From Lineus longissimus (lineage: Eukaryota > Nemertea > Pilidiophora > Heteronemertea > Lineidae), in the NCBI RefSeq assembly GCF_910592395.1, contig NC_088315.1, positions 6,636,501-6,700,500 of the forward strand: a DNA stretch of 64,000 nucleotides, given 5' to 3'. The position numbers and the translations under genes were made by a program. Shown in pieces: positions 1 to 11,795 of this stretch (its first letter is position 1; each line of letters begins with the position of its first letter). The notes under the pieces were generated by a model. The model was not told the DNA's origin. It did not search any database and saw only the letters and a list, made by a program, of their open reading frames with translations.

Positions 1-2087
1 AAAGAAACAATCTTGGTGTGGTATCTATTACACAAAAAGAACAACTATCATATCTAAAAATTAAAACACTAAGAAAGAAACAGACTTGGTACCTATGAAA
101 ACCAATAGGCCTGTTACTGAGAATGAAATTACGAAGAAATACCAACAACTTCTCAAGCTCGTGGAGTGAAATGAGCCCTAAGTTGTCTTAGCCTCAAGAA
201 TATTTGATGTACCCGTAATTTTTTTTCAGTGTCATGTTGGGGCCCAAGGCACTTCCTTCTGTTTGCAAAGTAAAAACTTCTCCTTTGTTGGAAAAGTTTG
301 GCCTTAGGCTTTATAAATTGATGATTTGTCATGCATAGCTTGACGTAGGTGGAAGAGATCCACGTGAAGAGACTGTAAATGTTTTCCCAGGCCTTAGTTC
401 CTTCACAATAGGACACAGCTTTTAAATGATTATGAGCTGTTCCTGATGATTGTCTCACTGTTTGGAAGAGTATTGTTCTGCATGAAAATCTATAATCTAT
501 TTTGATAGAAGGAGACACGTCTACTCAAGGGATCGATAGAACCAGTTCTATGCACATAAATGGAAAATATTGCTGAAAATATTAGTCATTTTGAGAGATG
601 TGACATAATACAGGGAGCCTATGACTATCCAATGAGTAAGAAAAATGCATATTCTGGTAAAATGGACTTTAAGTAACAATACTGATTTCGCTTTGAGTCT
701 TTTCTTTAATTTGCACGTTTACATCGTTACAATACATGTAAATTGTTTTGATTGCCAAATTTTGGATGTTCTGAAAAACAAAAATGGAAAATTAACGTGA
801 CAATGGTTCTTTTATTTCTAATATGTTATATGTTACTACACGTATATGTTATATGCTGCTACAACGTTTCATTGAGTTATTTACCTTTCAATTCCTATAC
901 ACAGTATTGACCCTAGAAGCAGTCATTGAGAGTTTCCAAAAATTCGAACGACGTATTAATTTGATGACTCTAGACTTACTTTTATAGTGACATACACTGT
1001 GCCAGTTATTGACAGTTAATGTGTCAGCTTAAGCAACTCAAGAAAGTTGGATTTACATGAAAGCATCAAATTTGACGAAATAAAATTAAGATTCGGTGGG
1101 CTTAACCTTTTTTTCATCTTCTCGTTTTTGAGGGAACATTACACCGATAACATTTTTGCAGAAATAAACTTCGATAACCGGGAGTTGAGAGAATGATGAA
1201 ATACATAAACATAAATGTTTTTAGGGCTTAAATGCCAAGTTATTAAATTTCAAAGCGTATGGCTGCGATAAAAATGTTTCATAAAATGCTTTTAACAAAA
1301 GGAGACTTTAGACTGATGCAATATCTATCTATTACATCAGCAAAACCTTTCTGAAAATTTTATTCATTTTCACACCAGAGTTAGATCATGTCAGACTCTT
1401 GTTGAGACTTCTCTTGATTAATGATAAGGTGCACTAAAGTGATAACGAAATAAGCTCGGTGTGTTTACTTAAATCTTAAGGTATGATCGATCGATATTTG
1501 TTCCTGCGTCGTAGAATCTACGGTGGCCGATAATGCTATGTTAAAATCGAGCCGATACGAAATTGGTGGCATCGTTTTCATGTTGGATTATTGCTTATGT
1601 TATAGAAATTGTGAGGAGACGTCTGCCCTTTCCAACTAATTCTTTATATAGGGAGTATGGTGACATTCTAAGCTGATCAAACTGGGATATTTCCGCAAGA
1701 ATGGCATACATTTATAAAATGTGAGAACACGTGCAATATTTTAAAAAATAGTTAACGAAATGTGACGCCATACAGATGATGTGGCAACGATAGATATTTG
1801 AGATACGAAGCAAATTGTCCATCGTGACGTTGATCTGGGATCAAGGACGAACATTACTTTGCAAAGTTTGTTAGTAATTATTTGAGCCAAAACGAAGGAG
1901 CAGTTAAATGGACCCTATGATAACTCAGATAAGTATCTTATAACGGAAAATAAAGAAAAGAAACTACTGCTATTTCTTCGTTGTCGAACCTAACTCATTC
2001 ACTGGTGTGCCCAATAATCATGGATACGTTGACCTTCATGCAAAATACCCACAGGAAGAACTATAATTTGTTACCCCTTCTCTGTAG
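1..2087. other. Non-coding stretch, no gene seen
   Basis: AT-rich sequence with many stops in all frames. The longest open frame (153-518, minus) has no recognisable domain and no supporting splice context. I see no RNA gene or clear transposon end here. Confidence 0.5.
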
Positions 2088-2170
2088 GGTTGGGGTCATG
2101 CCAAGCGAACAAGTCACCTTCCCAAAGCTCAGCGCAATTGCCAACTTGTCAGTGGATTTCCCCTCATGTG
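2088..2170 (+). CDS. Candidate upstream exon of the Shisa-like gene
   Basis: An 83-base segment is bounded by a good acceptor (pyrimidine tract ending TCTGTAG) and a donor (TGTG then GTAATG). It reads as one open frame, VGVMPSEQ...DFPSC, and leaves one base over. That phase fits the exon at 4906, which begins with two spare bases, so the join would read SC-A-MKC. No signal peptide is encoded, so another 5' exon would still be needed. The assignment rests on splice signals and phase only. Confidence 0.25.
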
Positions 2171-4307
2171 GTAATGAGCTTGGTATATCTACTAACCTCA
2201 TCAGACGGAGACATATCTTTGAGGGTTAGTTAAATTATTTCATCTTCTTTCTTTTTTTCCACATACTTATTTATGCTGTAAATAGCCTTAATATATACGC
2301 TGTATAATTGAATCAAAATATCACAAAATATGCTCCATTTATCGTAAAATACATTTTGCAGAAAAGGGAAATAATGTAAAATATCATTTAATTAGTCTAA
2401 CCTCAATATGTTATTAATGAGGTAGAATTGATAAAAATTGCTTTGATTGCTGGCAAAAAACCAATGAGGCAAATTCAGGATTTTATGCCTATAATGTCTC
2501 AGTGCAAAAAAAGTATCAATTTTGTGGTGTCTAAAACAAAAGAAAAATATGATTAACACATTTGAAAAAATCTAATTTCTGGGGGAACCTATGACCTTTT
2601 GGATTGCACCAGTCAATTGAAGAAATAATCGGCGCCCGGTGGGTACCTTCAGGCACACAAGCAACAAAATCGTATTCCAATATCCAGTTTCTAAATAAAA
2701 AAATAACCGAACTAAGTACTGATTGATTATTGATTATCAGTTCTGATGCTATGAGTGGATTGATAATCAACACACAAATAGGTTGAGGAAAAAACCTTGT
2801 TATTTTTAGGTATGTTGGTTAATCATCATATCATCATATATCATTACCGGCGTCGTAACTGTCCACCTATGTGGGATCTTTTACTTGCCCTGGCATAGAC
2901 CACTCAGGTACAAGGGACCACGGCTTTTAGTCTCATCCGACAGACCCTCGAGTATTTCATACATTGTACGTGTTCTGAATTTTCGTTCCTTGAAAGCCAC
3001 ACTGGTTCACCCAGAAATATACTCCTGAGTTCTCCAGTTTTTACGCCCGTTTTTAGGGCGGGGACGATTTACAGTTGGAACCCCAAACCAGCTCCTTCGT
3101 TGAGGTTCGAATTACTGTGACTGTTGTTAGATGTTGCTTTTCAAAAGTTATAGATATAGAGTAGACCCATGAATAGAATTTCCAGAACCAAAAGCAATTT
3201 GCTAATACGAGTTTGATATACGTTTTGGTATCTACAGCCAGTTTATTTGAAAGACTCTGCTACTGCCAAGTAGCTACAACATGTGAAGCTACGATTTACA
3301 AAAACAATCAGAAACTAAAAGAAAAATTATTTTTGATGGTGTAGGCCTATCCATGGCCACTCACAATTTTCATTTCAATACAGTTCCTCAACGGTACCTG
3401 CATACACATCTTACTATCAAATGTTTTTGAGCAGGCCCGGTTGCTAATGATGCCTATCGTTGTCATTGGCAACAACGACAACATCCAAAGAGCTTAGGCA
3501 AAGTTTAAATTTAGATAGTTTAATTCCGATTCTTCTTTGTCGGAATGGCGTGTTAAAAAGGTCAATGCAGCAGTAGAGACAATTGTTGCATCACTATTTG
3601 GAATACATTGTTCATATATTGGATTATACCATTGTGTGCCCATCGAAGCCAAGTGAAATATTTTTTTCATTCTCGACGGATTCTGAAATCTCTGAAAATG
3701 TATATCGGGATGTTTTATCATGGTAAGCTGAGTTGGATGTTGTGTGTTGTGTTTTGAACCCACAGTCACACGTCCCATTTCTCATCCGAAATATTTTCCT
3801 TTAAGAAAAATCACGAACACGATACGTCATTAAAAGGACGAATTCCCTCTACAAATATCATTCGGTCATTTTCAAGTGTTGTGAATACACTACGCTTACG
3901 CTGCTTGGCATTGATATAAATTTATGGCCCATTTTCCTGAGATATTATGCATAAAACAGAATTGATGCCATTTTGTGCAAATTGGATTTCAGCCTTAGCC
4001 ATGTACATGTACCACTGTCGCTGTATAAATAACCGTTTACTGGCACGGCTTACATTTCCATTGTAATAATGTGCATTTCCTCTCAAAATATCATATGCCC
4101 TTCGGTCAAGAGAAATAAATGTAACGTGAAATGATGCAGTACACCTCCACTATCTCTGCATATACATGCGATACTGTTTCATATTCACTGAGCAACAAAC
4201 TGCTCTCAGTAAACCTTTTGATGCATGTCGTACTGCAGTCCCGTGTGAAGTCTGTATGCATCACTCTTTGTACGTAATTGATAGATGACCGGTCTTTATC
4301 GTTACAG
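2171..4307. other. Intronic or intergenic, no gene seen
   Basis: No convincing coding exon was found. There is a short ATC-rich stretch near 2823-2843. If the candidate exon at 2088-2170 is real, this stretch is intron. Confidence 0.4.
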
Positions 4308-4905
4308 CTGCAGCTGGGAGAAATCTTTCGGTGACAAGGCATTTAACATCTGCTGGTGTACCCCTTCATTTACATGCTAACTGATACTAATATATCATTT
4401 TTATCTTTACTGCCATGAAATATTACTGGGAGAAATCTTTCTGTGTCAAGGCGTTCAACATGTTACTTAATATATATCCTTTTTATCTCTACAGCTACGA
4501 AATGTTACCGGGAGAAATCCTTCGGTGGCAAGTCATTTAACATTTGCTGGTGTAACCGTTCAACATGTTAATCGCTATATCTTATGCATCTTTACAGCCA
4601 TGAAATGTCACCGGGAGAAATCTTTCGGTGACACGCGTCCAACATCTACTGGTGTATCCCTTCATCGACATGTTAACTAATATATCATTTTTATAGCCAT
4701 GAACTGTTACCGGAAGAAATATTTCGGTGACAAGGCATTCAACATCGACTGATGTATCCTTTCAACATGTTTACTAATATATCATTTTTATCTTTAGAGC
4801 CATGAAATTTTACCGGGAGAAATCCTTTTGTGCCAAGCTGTCCAACATCTACTGTGGTATCCCTTCATCAACGTGTTGACTAATATATCATTTTTATTTT
4901 CACAG
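4308..4905 (+). repeat. Tandem array of decayed intron/exon-boundary copies
   Basis: Six degenerate copies of a ~100-base unit precede the intact seventh copy, which is the start of the Shisa-like exon at 4906. Units begin near 4308, 4413, 4495, 4598, 4697 and 4800. Each carries about 40 bases of intron 3' end (a TAATATATCATTTTTAT tract plus acceptor) followed by about 60 bases of exon 5' end (CCATGAAATGTTACCGGGAG and onwards). The exon parts hold frameshifts, stops and lost cysteine codons, and none is followed by a donor. Several copies (4495, 4598, 4697, 4800) keep a usable-looking AG acceptor. The array therefore looks like a decayed local duplication of a splice acceptor plus exon start, not a set of functional exons. 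Confidence 0.85.
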
Positions 4906-6897
4906 CCATGAAATGTTACCGGGAGAAATCTTTCGGTGACAAGGCGTTCAACATCTACTGGTGCAAGAAGCCGCCCATGACGATATGCTGCACGGAGGGA
5001 GGTAAATTCACCTGCTGCGAGGACAAAAGTGCTCAGCACCTGTAGGTACCCTCGATTTTTTTGAAATAAAATATGACAAATTCATTTTGAAAGCAAAGTA
5101 GATTTATTTTATCACACCGTCATATCAGACCCAATTCCCCCTTGCAGCCGGTCAGCTGGACGATCATCAGTATGACCCGTAAGCTGTTGCATTATCTTTA
5201 TAAACGAATGTGAACAGTTCCAGGGTCACCGTCCCCAAACAATGTGTTCGGCCCCTGACTGATACATCCTTCTCTCCTCAGGATGCAGCAACTGCAAATA
5301 TGGGGGTCTGTCTTCGGCATCGTATTCCTGGTTGTGGCTGTGTACCTCTACTACAGAGTTGAGAACAACATATGTGATGGAAACAAAAACCTGAAGGAGT
5401 TATGTATGACGTGCTGTTACTGCAAATGTATAAGGTTGGTGTTTTCTTTTGAATAATGTTATAACTGTATTCATGGTAACAATCGTAATATGAAAACACA
5501 CCAATGAAAGACACCAATAAAAGTCAAATTTTTCTCTCTCAACTGTATTAAACATGTCATAACCACATATCAGTTTCGATGAAATTTCCAATTTTGAAAT
5601 GCCGTTGATAATTAATGCAGTCATGAGAACACTGGTATTTCCGGATATGGTGATTTTTTTTCCAGACGAAAGGGCTGCTGTTGTTGCAAAGGGTGCGTTA
5701 AAGATGAAACAATGATATCACCGAGCATACAATGTACAGACAATGATACGATGGATCCCATTGAGGAAGACGAATGCGACTTTTCCCCGGCTTGCATCGG
5801 ACAGGGCGAAAATGGCGCTCAACATGCTCAATACGTTCCCGGTGCAGGGCATGATGGGATATTATGGATGCCAAGAGTGAGCTTTAGGATTGGCTCCTCT
5901 CCCAGCTAGCATTCCCTTGCTTTTACTCTGGTTTTTATCTCCGACTTCTGCATCCTTATTAGTTGGTGATAGACCCGATTCATCTGTTTAGCTCGCCTCT
6001 ATCGCCTCGTTTTTAAAGATGGCTTTCACGGTCCAGCGTTTACACTCAGTTCCCTTCACCGCATCCTGTGTTCCTGATCATGTCACCTGCATATTTCATC
6101 CTGCTTGAATTCTGAACCTACTCGTTTTTGATTCTTTTGGCTATTTAGATAAAAAAATCTTTTTAGACATTCTTCATTTTGATAAGTAAACCTTATTCCA
6201 TGCAGTCCTCATTGGTGTTAGCTTCCAAATGCTTCAACCGTCTTGTCAATTGCTTAGAAATACTTTGAAATACACCGCCTTCATTTTTAGCGTTCACATA
6301 CATCTTCATTTTCATACGGGTAGTTTTTCCTACAGTTCTATTACAGTAGAATCCTCATTGTCGCGTGCATCTGGAGATGTAATCGTCTAAAAGAATTTGT
6401 TGGATTTTTTTCAAATTGAATTAGAGTAAACTATAAATTTACTTGTAATTTCAAAAATTACAATTTTCATTCTCAGCCATACCGGTTACTCTCACGGAGG
6501 CATGAATCATGAAGGCGTTTAACGTTGAAATAGTAAACAATAAATGATTCTTATATACTAATAGAACGTGCCAGTTATTAATCCATATGTATTGCGGTTT
6601 CGTCATTTCAGGAGGAAGAAAAAGAAGGACAAAATGATCGATGACTATGAAGACATCGATGGCAGTTGTGAGAAGAACGGATCATTGAGGAACTTCGACA
6701 TCGACGTCATCAGCATGAATCGGATGGATGAGTCTGATGGCGCATGCGCAACCACCAGGCGGGTGTCTTTGAACCTCGAAAATATGAGCCACTGCGGCAG
6801 TATCATGTCTCGGCAGAGTATCTATGAGAAAAGGGATTCTATAGAGAGCGAAAATCAGGAAAATAACCAGAAAGAGACGGCGGAGACCCCGTGTTAG
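4906..6897 (+). CDS. Shisa/STMC6-like single-pass membrane protein
   Basis: The model joins four exons: 4906-5041, 5282-5434, 5666-5692 and 6612-6897, with junction phases that agree throughout. The first exon gives six cysteines in a C, C, CC, CC spacing (MKC...YWC...ICC...TCC), the hallmark of Shisa and other STMC6 proteins. The second exon gives the transmembrane helix (WGSVFGIVFLVVAVYLYY) and a cytoplasmic Cys-rich stretch (CMTCCYCKC). The third is a 27-base microexon (RKGCCCCK), and the last a basic stop-transfer stretch (RKKKKDK) and an acidic/serine-rich tail ending ETAETPC. Such proteins act at the cell surface or in the ER as adaptors of receptors; the partner here is unknown. The signal-peptide exon was not found, so the N terminus is incomplete. 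The family call rests on cysteine pattern and topology, not on overall similarity. Confidence 0.65.
5666..5909 (+). CDS. Possible alternative terminal exon of the Shisa-like gene
   Basis: If the donor at 5693 is not used, the frame stays open from the microexon to a stop at 5907-5909. This adds an acidic tail (VKDETMISPSIQ...RIGSSPS) in place of the basic RKKKKDK tail. A good donor-like GTGAGC at 5878 is in the wrong phase for the exon at 6612, so that route would break the frame. An intron-retained or alternative-end isoform is possible but unproven. Confidence 0.25.
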
Positions 6898-8479
6898 ATC
6901 AGGTAGATTACGATGAAGTCACAATATCAAGTACGATTTTAGCCCCCTTTGCAATCTTGGTGGCCAGAACAAAAAGGACGAACATCTGACAGATACCTTT
7001 TCTAGCGGTATAAAAAGTTAAGGATCGGATCGATGGTAGGCCTAGGAGTCTGAATCTCAAAAATGTTGGGCCGTGTCCGAGCTAAATGTATACCTTACTT
7101 TGCGAATTAAACGCGCATGCTAACCATCATTATTGTATGTTGAAACAGTTCGCGCTGACTTTTGATGAAATCCTTCAGGATTCTATAGTTACAGTGTGAT
7201 ACAAGTAGGCCCTGTTAGAGAATGACGTATAGCCATAAATATAACTTTGTTCTCTGTGTTGGTGTCAGAAAAACAGTTACATGTATTACGAAACAGCCTT
7301 ATACTGTTTTCATGTTTCCATGGTCACGTTATGCAAACTATGATATTGTAAATATATCCTTTTGTGATATCACCAACTTAAAGGAGAATCTGAAAATGTA
7401 CATTATTGAGGTTTTTTTTGTTATTTAAAAAAAGATTGGTTTCTTTATTAAAGGGATATCATTTGCACGAGGCAAAGCGGGAGGTGAGCCATACATGTTG
7501 GGGGCACTGAACTGGAAGGTATCGCTTCTATTTTTATTTTCAGGGCGTTACTTTCGATGTTTGCATTCTATATTTCATCGTCGTTATGAAGAAATAAATA
7601 TCCTACTAGTATTCTCCCTTTAATATATAAAACTCGCCTGAATTATTGTGTTGGTGATACCATTGAAATTTGTGCATGAATGATATGTTTATATACTGCA
7701 CAACGAGCAAGTGAACTTTATATTGTGTCTTGATTGTTAAGCGCTAAGTAAACCAGGCCGGAAAATGTCTCGGCGGAAAATGTCTTGGATTTAAAGCAGG
7801 ATTATATGTAGCAGCTAGGGGATGTCCAATAAGTGGTCTCTGGGAGACAACTGCGCGCAGGGGTAAGGGAACGGGGGCTGGTATGACTTGGTGATAAAAC
7901 TATTCATCTAAGTGTTTATACAAGTAGTACCGATGTACTTATAGATATAGCAGAGACGCCAATCGGCCTCTATGTGTGACTTAAGACCGCTTTGCAAAAT
8001 ACATGTGTACGTTATTGTCCAGTACGTATCACTAATGGGCCAATTTGGGAAGGTCCCATGATATATACACGTAACGCGGTCAGGCAGAGTACATGCATGC
8101 TATATTTCAAGATACAAGATTTAAATCATACCAATATTACGGTATGGATTCCCGTCCATTTCTTTCCTTCATGTAATTAAACAGCAATAGAACATGTAAT
8201 GTAGTGCGTTTAAAGTGTCGTTGATGTAGGTACTGAAGCGACGCCTATCATTGTTGTGTGAATACATGTTTATCTGTTTATGTACAATGTATATATCTGA
8301 ATAAATTAAGTTAATCAAGATCGTATTTTGTTCTAAATTGTATCATATTATTAGATGGATGGCCCTTGCTCCGTGATTGAAATAGTTTGGCGGTTATACC
8401 TATAGTTTGTTTGTTACATCGCTTTAGTCGTTGACGGGCTTATCATCCATTTTTTCTGATTGGATTCTAGAGTTAGATG
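6898..8479. other. 3' region of the Shisa-like gene and intergenic DNA
   Basis: This follows the stop codon and probably holds the 3' UTR; an AATAAA signal lies at 7593-7598. The open frames here are short and unrelated to known domains. The downstream neighbour on the minus strand ends at 8480, so the two genes converge. Confidence 0.5.
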
Positions 8480-9761
8480 TCAAGAATAATGCACTGGTTT
8501 GCCTCTAAACCTAGGTTTCTGAGGCCAGCAAAGCTTAGATACATATGCAATCACCACAGCTAGAAGCAGTAAACAAGAGAAGACAATAGAAACGACCAGA
8601 ACCCCAGAGTTCATGGAGGGCATGTGATGTTCTCGTTCTTCTATGGGAACGTCACGAAGAGCTTCGTAAATTCCAGTGTAAAGACTGACATTTAAATAGT
8701 CACAGGTGGCAGCACTGATGTTAAACTGTGCACCCCATCTGGTGGTTTTGAAATATAACATAGTGCCATCTGGCGGACGATTACAGAAAAAGGCTATTTC
8801 GTTCGTGACGTATTTTAAGTGGTTGACTTCCTCTTGGAAATCCTCAGTTTCTTGTTGAATTCGTCTCCATAATGTTTTATTGAAATAATCGTACAAAATA
8901 TAGTCTGCTCGACTCCAGCTCCTGTGCATGGCCTCCAGATACAAGTACCGCACCAAATCGTCGGAAGTGACGTAATGTGGCTTCCGGTGGTTCACCATGA
9001 GGTTAAGAAACACAACATCCTCTGTAGTCCAGCAGAGATATCTTTTCATGAGAATGATAGACTCATAAAAATGCTCCGCAATCATGACCAGATGAAAATG
9101 TCGGTCAATGAATTTAAGAAAAGTTCTGATTCTGCGGCTGTCTTCTTCATCTTTGTTATCATATCCAAACTCCGTCATCATGAAGTTTTTGATGAATTTT
9201 TTCCCGTAAAGTGGAATGTCATATTTTTCTGGAGATTCTAGAAATGTCGACATTGGGTCGGAATCGGTGAGATTCGCTTGCTTTATTAAGTTAAATTCAG
9301 AGAAATCAAAAATTGACTGAAACTGTTCGAAAGGTTTTCGTATAATTGCAATACTAACTGTATCATCGGGCATAACCCGCCTTACTGTATCTCGATCATA
9401 AATGGTATGCAACGCAACAATGTTGATTTTCTGTCCTTCTAAAAACTCCTCGTACTGATACTTCCGGTTTTGCGTCTGACCTTTGACATAAGTTCCGATG
9501 ACGTGATGAGGCTGGAACCTATCAGGCCATCCGAGCCAACCTGTGGAGTTTGAATAACCAATCGTACGAGTCTGGCCAAACGTCAGGTCCATCTTTTGGG
9601 CATACCTGACAAACATGCTTGCAACTGTGGTAGAGGCACATTTGTGAACCTTCAGAAAGTAGACATCTTGCGCTGGGAAGCACTGTTGACCCTTCAGCCT
9701 CGTTCCCAAGTTTGCTTGCCCATTTGCATATTCTGGTGCCTCCGGAAGGTACAGTGATGAA
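8480..9761 (-). CDS. Gal3ST exon 2 (catalytic domain and C-terminal helix)
   Basis: The exon begins one base after a TTGTATCGTTGCAG acceptor and runs to a stop. It encodes residues 54-480: both PAPS-binding stretches, several Asn-X-Ser/Thr sites, and the extra C-terminal hydrophobic helix (GVLVVSIVFSCLLLLAVVIA) followed by KLCWPQKPRFRGK. There is no frameshift, so the enzyme body is intact. Confidence 0.9.
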
Positions 9762-11326
9762 CTGCAACGATACAAAAAAAAGGAACACTATTGAAAATTT
9801 TTTTTAAATGCAGCCATTCTTGTGAAAAGATTTTCATGCATTTTTGTGCACTACATTCGTTCAGTTAGTTGGACTCAAGCATGAAGGGTTAAACATCTTT
9901 GTAACCATAGTGATATTAATGTATTCCCAGTTCACAGAGGAACCACGAGCTTTCGGAATTGCTGCTCCGCATGGCCTCATTGGGAGCGTGAATAATTTAT
10001 TTAATTAGAGATTACACTACAAATTTAACACAAAAATCAATACTGATGATTTCTGTGGTTTATATCATTATAACGCTGCGATATACAGTGTTTCAGAAAA
10101 AAAGGAAAGTGACATAAATTTTGGAAAATTAAGTATTTTATTGCTGTTACACGGCTTCATCAACAGATATTTTCTGTATTGTTACACGACATATCATTAT
10201 TAATGTACTTTGTTGATACACATTTCCATAACTTCAAAAAATATTTTCAGTGTACATGTATGTACATGTATATTGTTACACGACATTTCCTAATTACCAT
10301 TTCATTAACTATTTTCAGTATTTTTTACACGACATTTTCATCAAAAATATTTTCTGTATACATGTATACTGTTACGCGACATTTTCATTCTGCGAAGTAT
10401 GGTAACAGACGTACACCACTATGAAATTATGCCACTTTGCAACAGATACAGAGCGGATACGGCCAAGCATGGTTGGGATCAATGCTCTAACACAAAGAGT
10501 GTTAAGTCACGAATGTCACTGGGGAATGCCGATAAGAAATGAGGCTGTGAAGTTCTTTTGTGTAGGCAGCTGTGACGTCGATTGCCTTCCGTACTGGAAC
10601 GAGATGGAGCATTCCCAGTTGGCTATTCGTCATATTAACTGACTGTTTGGTATGGATTGCTGTGTATGGGAGCATGGTTTGCTGAGCATGACTGTTGGGA
10701 CAGAAACTGTTGATATCCAACACTTGAGGCATGTCAGGTGCCTGTACATGTAGACATACACGGGCGATATCATGATTGTTCGTGTTCTGTGCTCTTTTTT
10801 ATGACAATGGAATGATATGTTTTTTTATCACGACGAAGAAACACACCTCATAATTTATTGCCGCAATTTTCACTCTGCCCACAGGCATTACATTTGTTCG
10901 ATCTCCTCATAACGAAGTCGAACAATGAAATAGGCGTTCACGTGGCCGTTTCGGGCGATGTGCGAAAACTCCTTTATATCTGAACCCTCGTGATAGCTGG
11001 TTGCCGTCGAGCTACCGAAAAGAACTGTTGTCGGTGGGAAGCTATCGCAAGAAGTTAGGCCTGCATCGCCAGTATCAAGGAAACAGCGATGATAACCCTA
11101 GAAATATCTGCCCACCCGTGGTTCCAACAATGAAAACAACCGACAAAATAACAAAGCATTCTTACCTGTTCCACTCGTGTACATCATTCGACCTTGACCT
11201 CAGCACACCAAGGACCATCAGCAGGGCAAGAGTTGTAAGCATCAGGAGAAGAAGCTTTGCGAAGAATCGGAACTGCGGTCTCTTCATCACTACCGGTCCA
11301 CTAGCTGCACCATGTGCCTCAACCAT
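8480..11326 (-). CDS. Galactose 3-O-sulfotransferase (Gal3ST family)
   Basis: Two exons, 11326-11166 and 9761-8480, join in phase (AG plus T gives Ser54) into a 480-aa protein. Family members move sulfate from PAPS to the 3-OH of galactose on glycolipids or glycoproteins in the Golgi. The N-terminal signal anchor is at residues 21-41 (RFFAKLLLLMLTTLALLMVL). The 5'-phosphosulfate loop is at about 90-99 (LKVHKCASTT; vertebrate enzymes have KTHKTAS-type loops). The 3'-phosphate-binding stretch is at about 190-208 (SIAIIRKPFEQFQSIF). The LCWTTEDVVFLNL segment near 296 is also typical. The start is the first ATG after an in-frame TAG. The unusual part is a second hydrophobic helix near 440-461 followed by a basic tail. 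Which galactose acceptor it uses cannot be told. Confidence 0.92.
9762..11165 (-). other. Intron of the Gal3ST gene
   Basis: A 1.4-kb intron. Its donor reads GTAAGAATG and its acceptor TTGTATCGTTGCAG on the minus strand. It contains a degenerate tandem repeat (10144-10392) and short chance open frames. Confidence 0.75.
10144..10392 (+). repeat. Degenerate minisatellite in the Gal3ST intron
   Basis: Five imperfect units of variable length (about 40-90 bases) each begin with a TGTTACACGACATTTTCATC-like block and pass into an AATATTTTCTGTAT-like block. Two of them carry extra ACATGTA words. The repeat is non-coding. Confidence 0.6.
11166..11326 (-). CDS. Gal3ST exon 1 (signal anchor)
   Basis: This exon encodes residues 1-53, MVEAHGAASG...NDVHEWN. 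A short basic cytoplasmic tail (MKRPQFRFFAK) is followed by a leucine-rich helix, the expected type II Golgi anchor. It ends at a consensus donor (AACAG then GTAAGAATG) in phase 2, which matches exon 2. An in-frame TAG lies just upstream of the ATG. Confidence 0.85.
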
Positions 11327-11575
11327 TGAAGAATTTCTATTCAATTCTGACTATAGCGTATTCCAATCATGAGTGAGCGATCCACTATGCATCCAGTAGC
11401 CTGCAGCTTGCGCGGGACAAGGGAAGTGCTATCCTAGAAGAGTTTGCCGATAGCTGTACCTGCATCGAGTAACGTTCTGGGTAAAATGGCAGTTTTGTTA
11501 AACACCACGTTTCCTCCGTGATTTGTAAAAATGCATTATACCTATTACCTGATCAGCTACTGGACGTACATTGTA

Positions 11576-11795
11576 TATACTCTATCCCAGACCTATGAGG
11601 TCAGTTTTGCATCCATAAACTCTTACCTTTTTCTACAATCTCGTGGCAAGCATAGTAACAAGTCTATCTTTCAATATTCATGACTCCATATAGGTTAACT
11701 TCCTATAATGAATTCCACATAATCAGGGAAAAAACATTAAAATAATTCATAAATGCCGGCGAAACTGACCTCATAAGTCCGCGAATAGAGTATAA
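11576..11795. mobile_element. Short inverted-repeat transposon (MITE)
   Basis: About 220 bases are flanked by ~35-base imperfect terminal inverted repeats. The left end starts TATACTCTATCCC and contains CCTATGAGGTCAGTTTTGC; the right end is its complement, ending GCGAATAGAGTATA. There is no coding capacity. TA at both outer ends would fit a TA target-site duplication, but that cannot be told apart from the repeat itself. Confidence 0.7.

Noticed and set aside
153-518. 121-codon open frame on the minus strand
   Set aside because: No domain, biased composition or splice support; probably chance in this long AT-rich stretch.
3100-3115. GGTTCGAATTA resembling a tRNA B box
   Set aside because: No matching A box or cloverleaf stems at the required distances.
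8924-9241. 105-codon open frame on the + strand
   Set aside because: Antisense shadow of the sulfotransferase catalytic exon.
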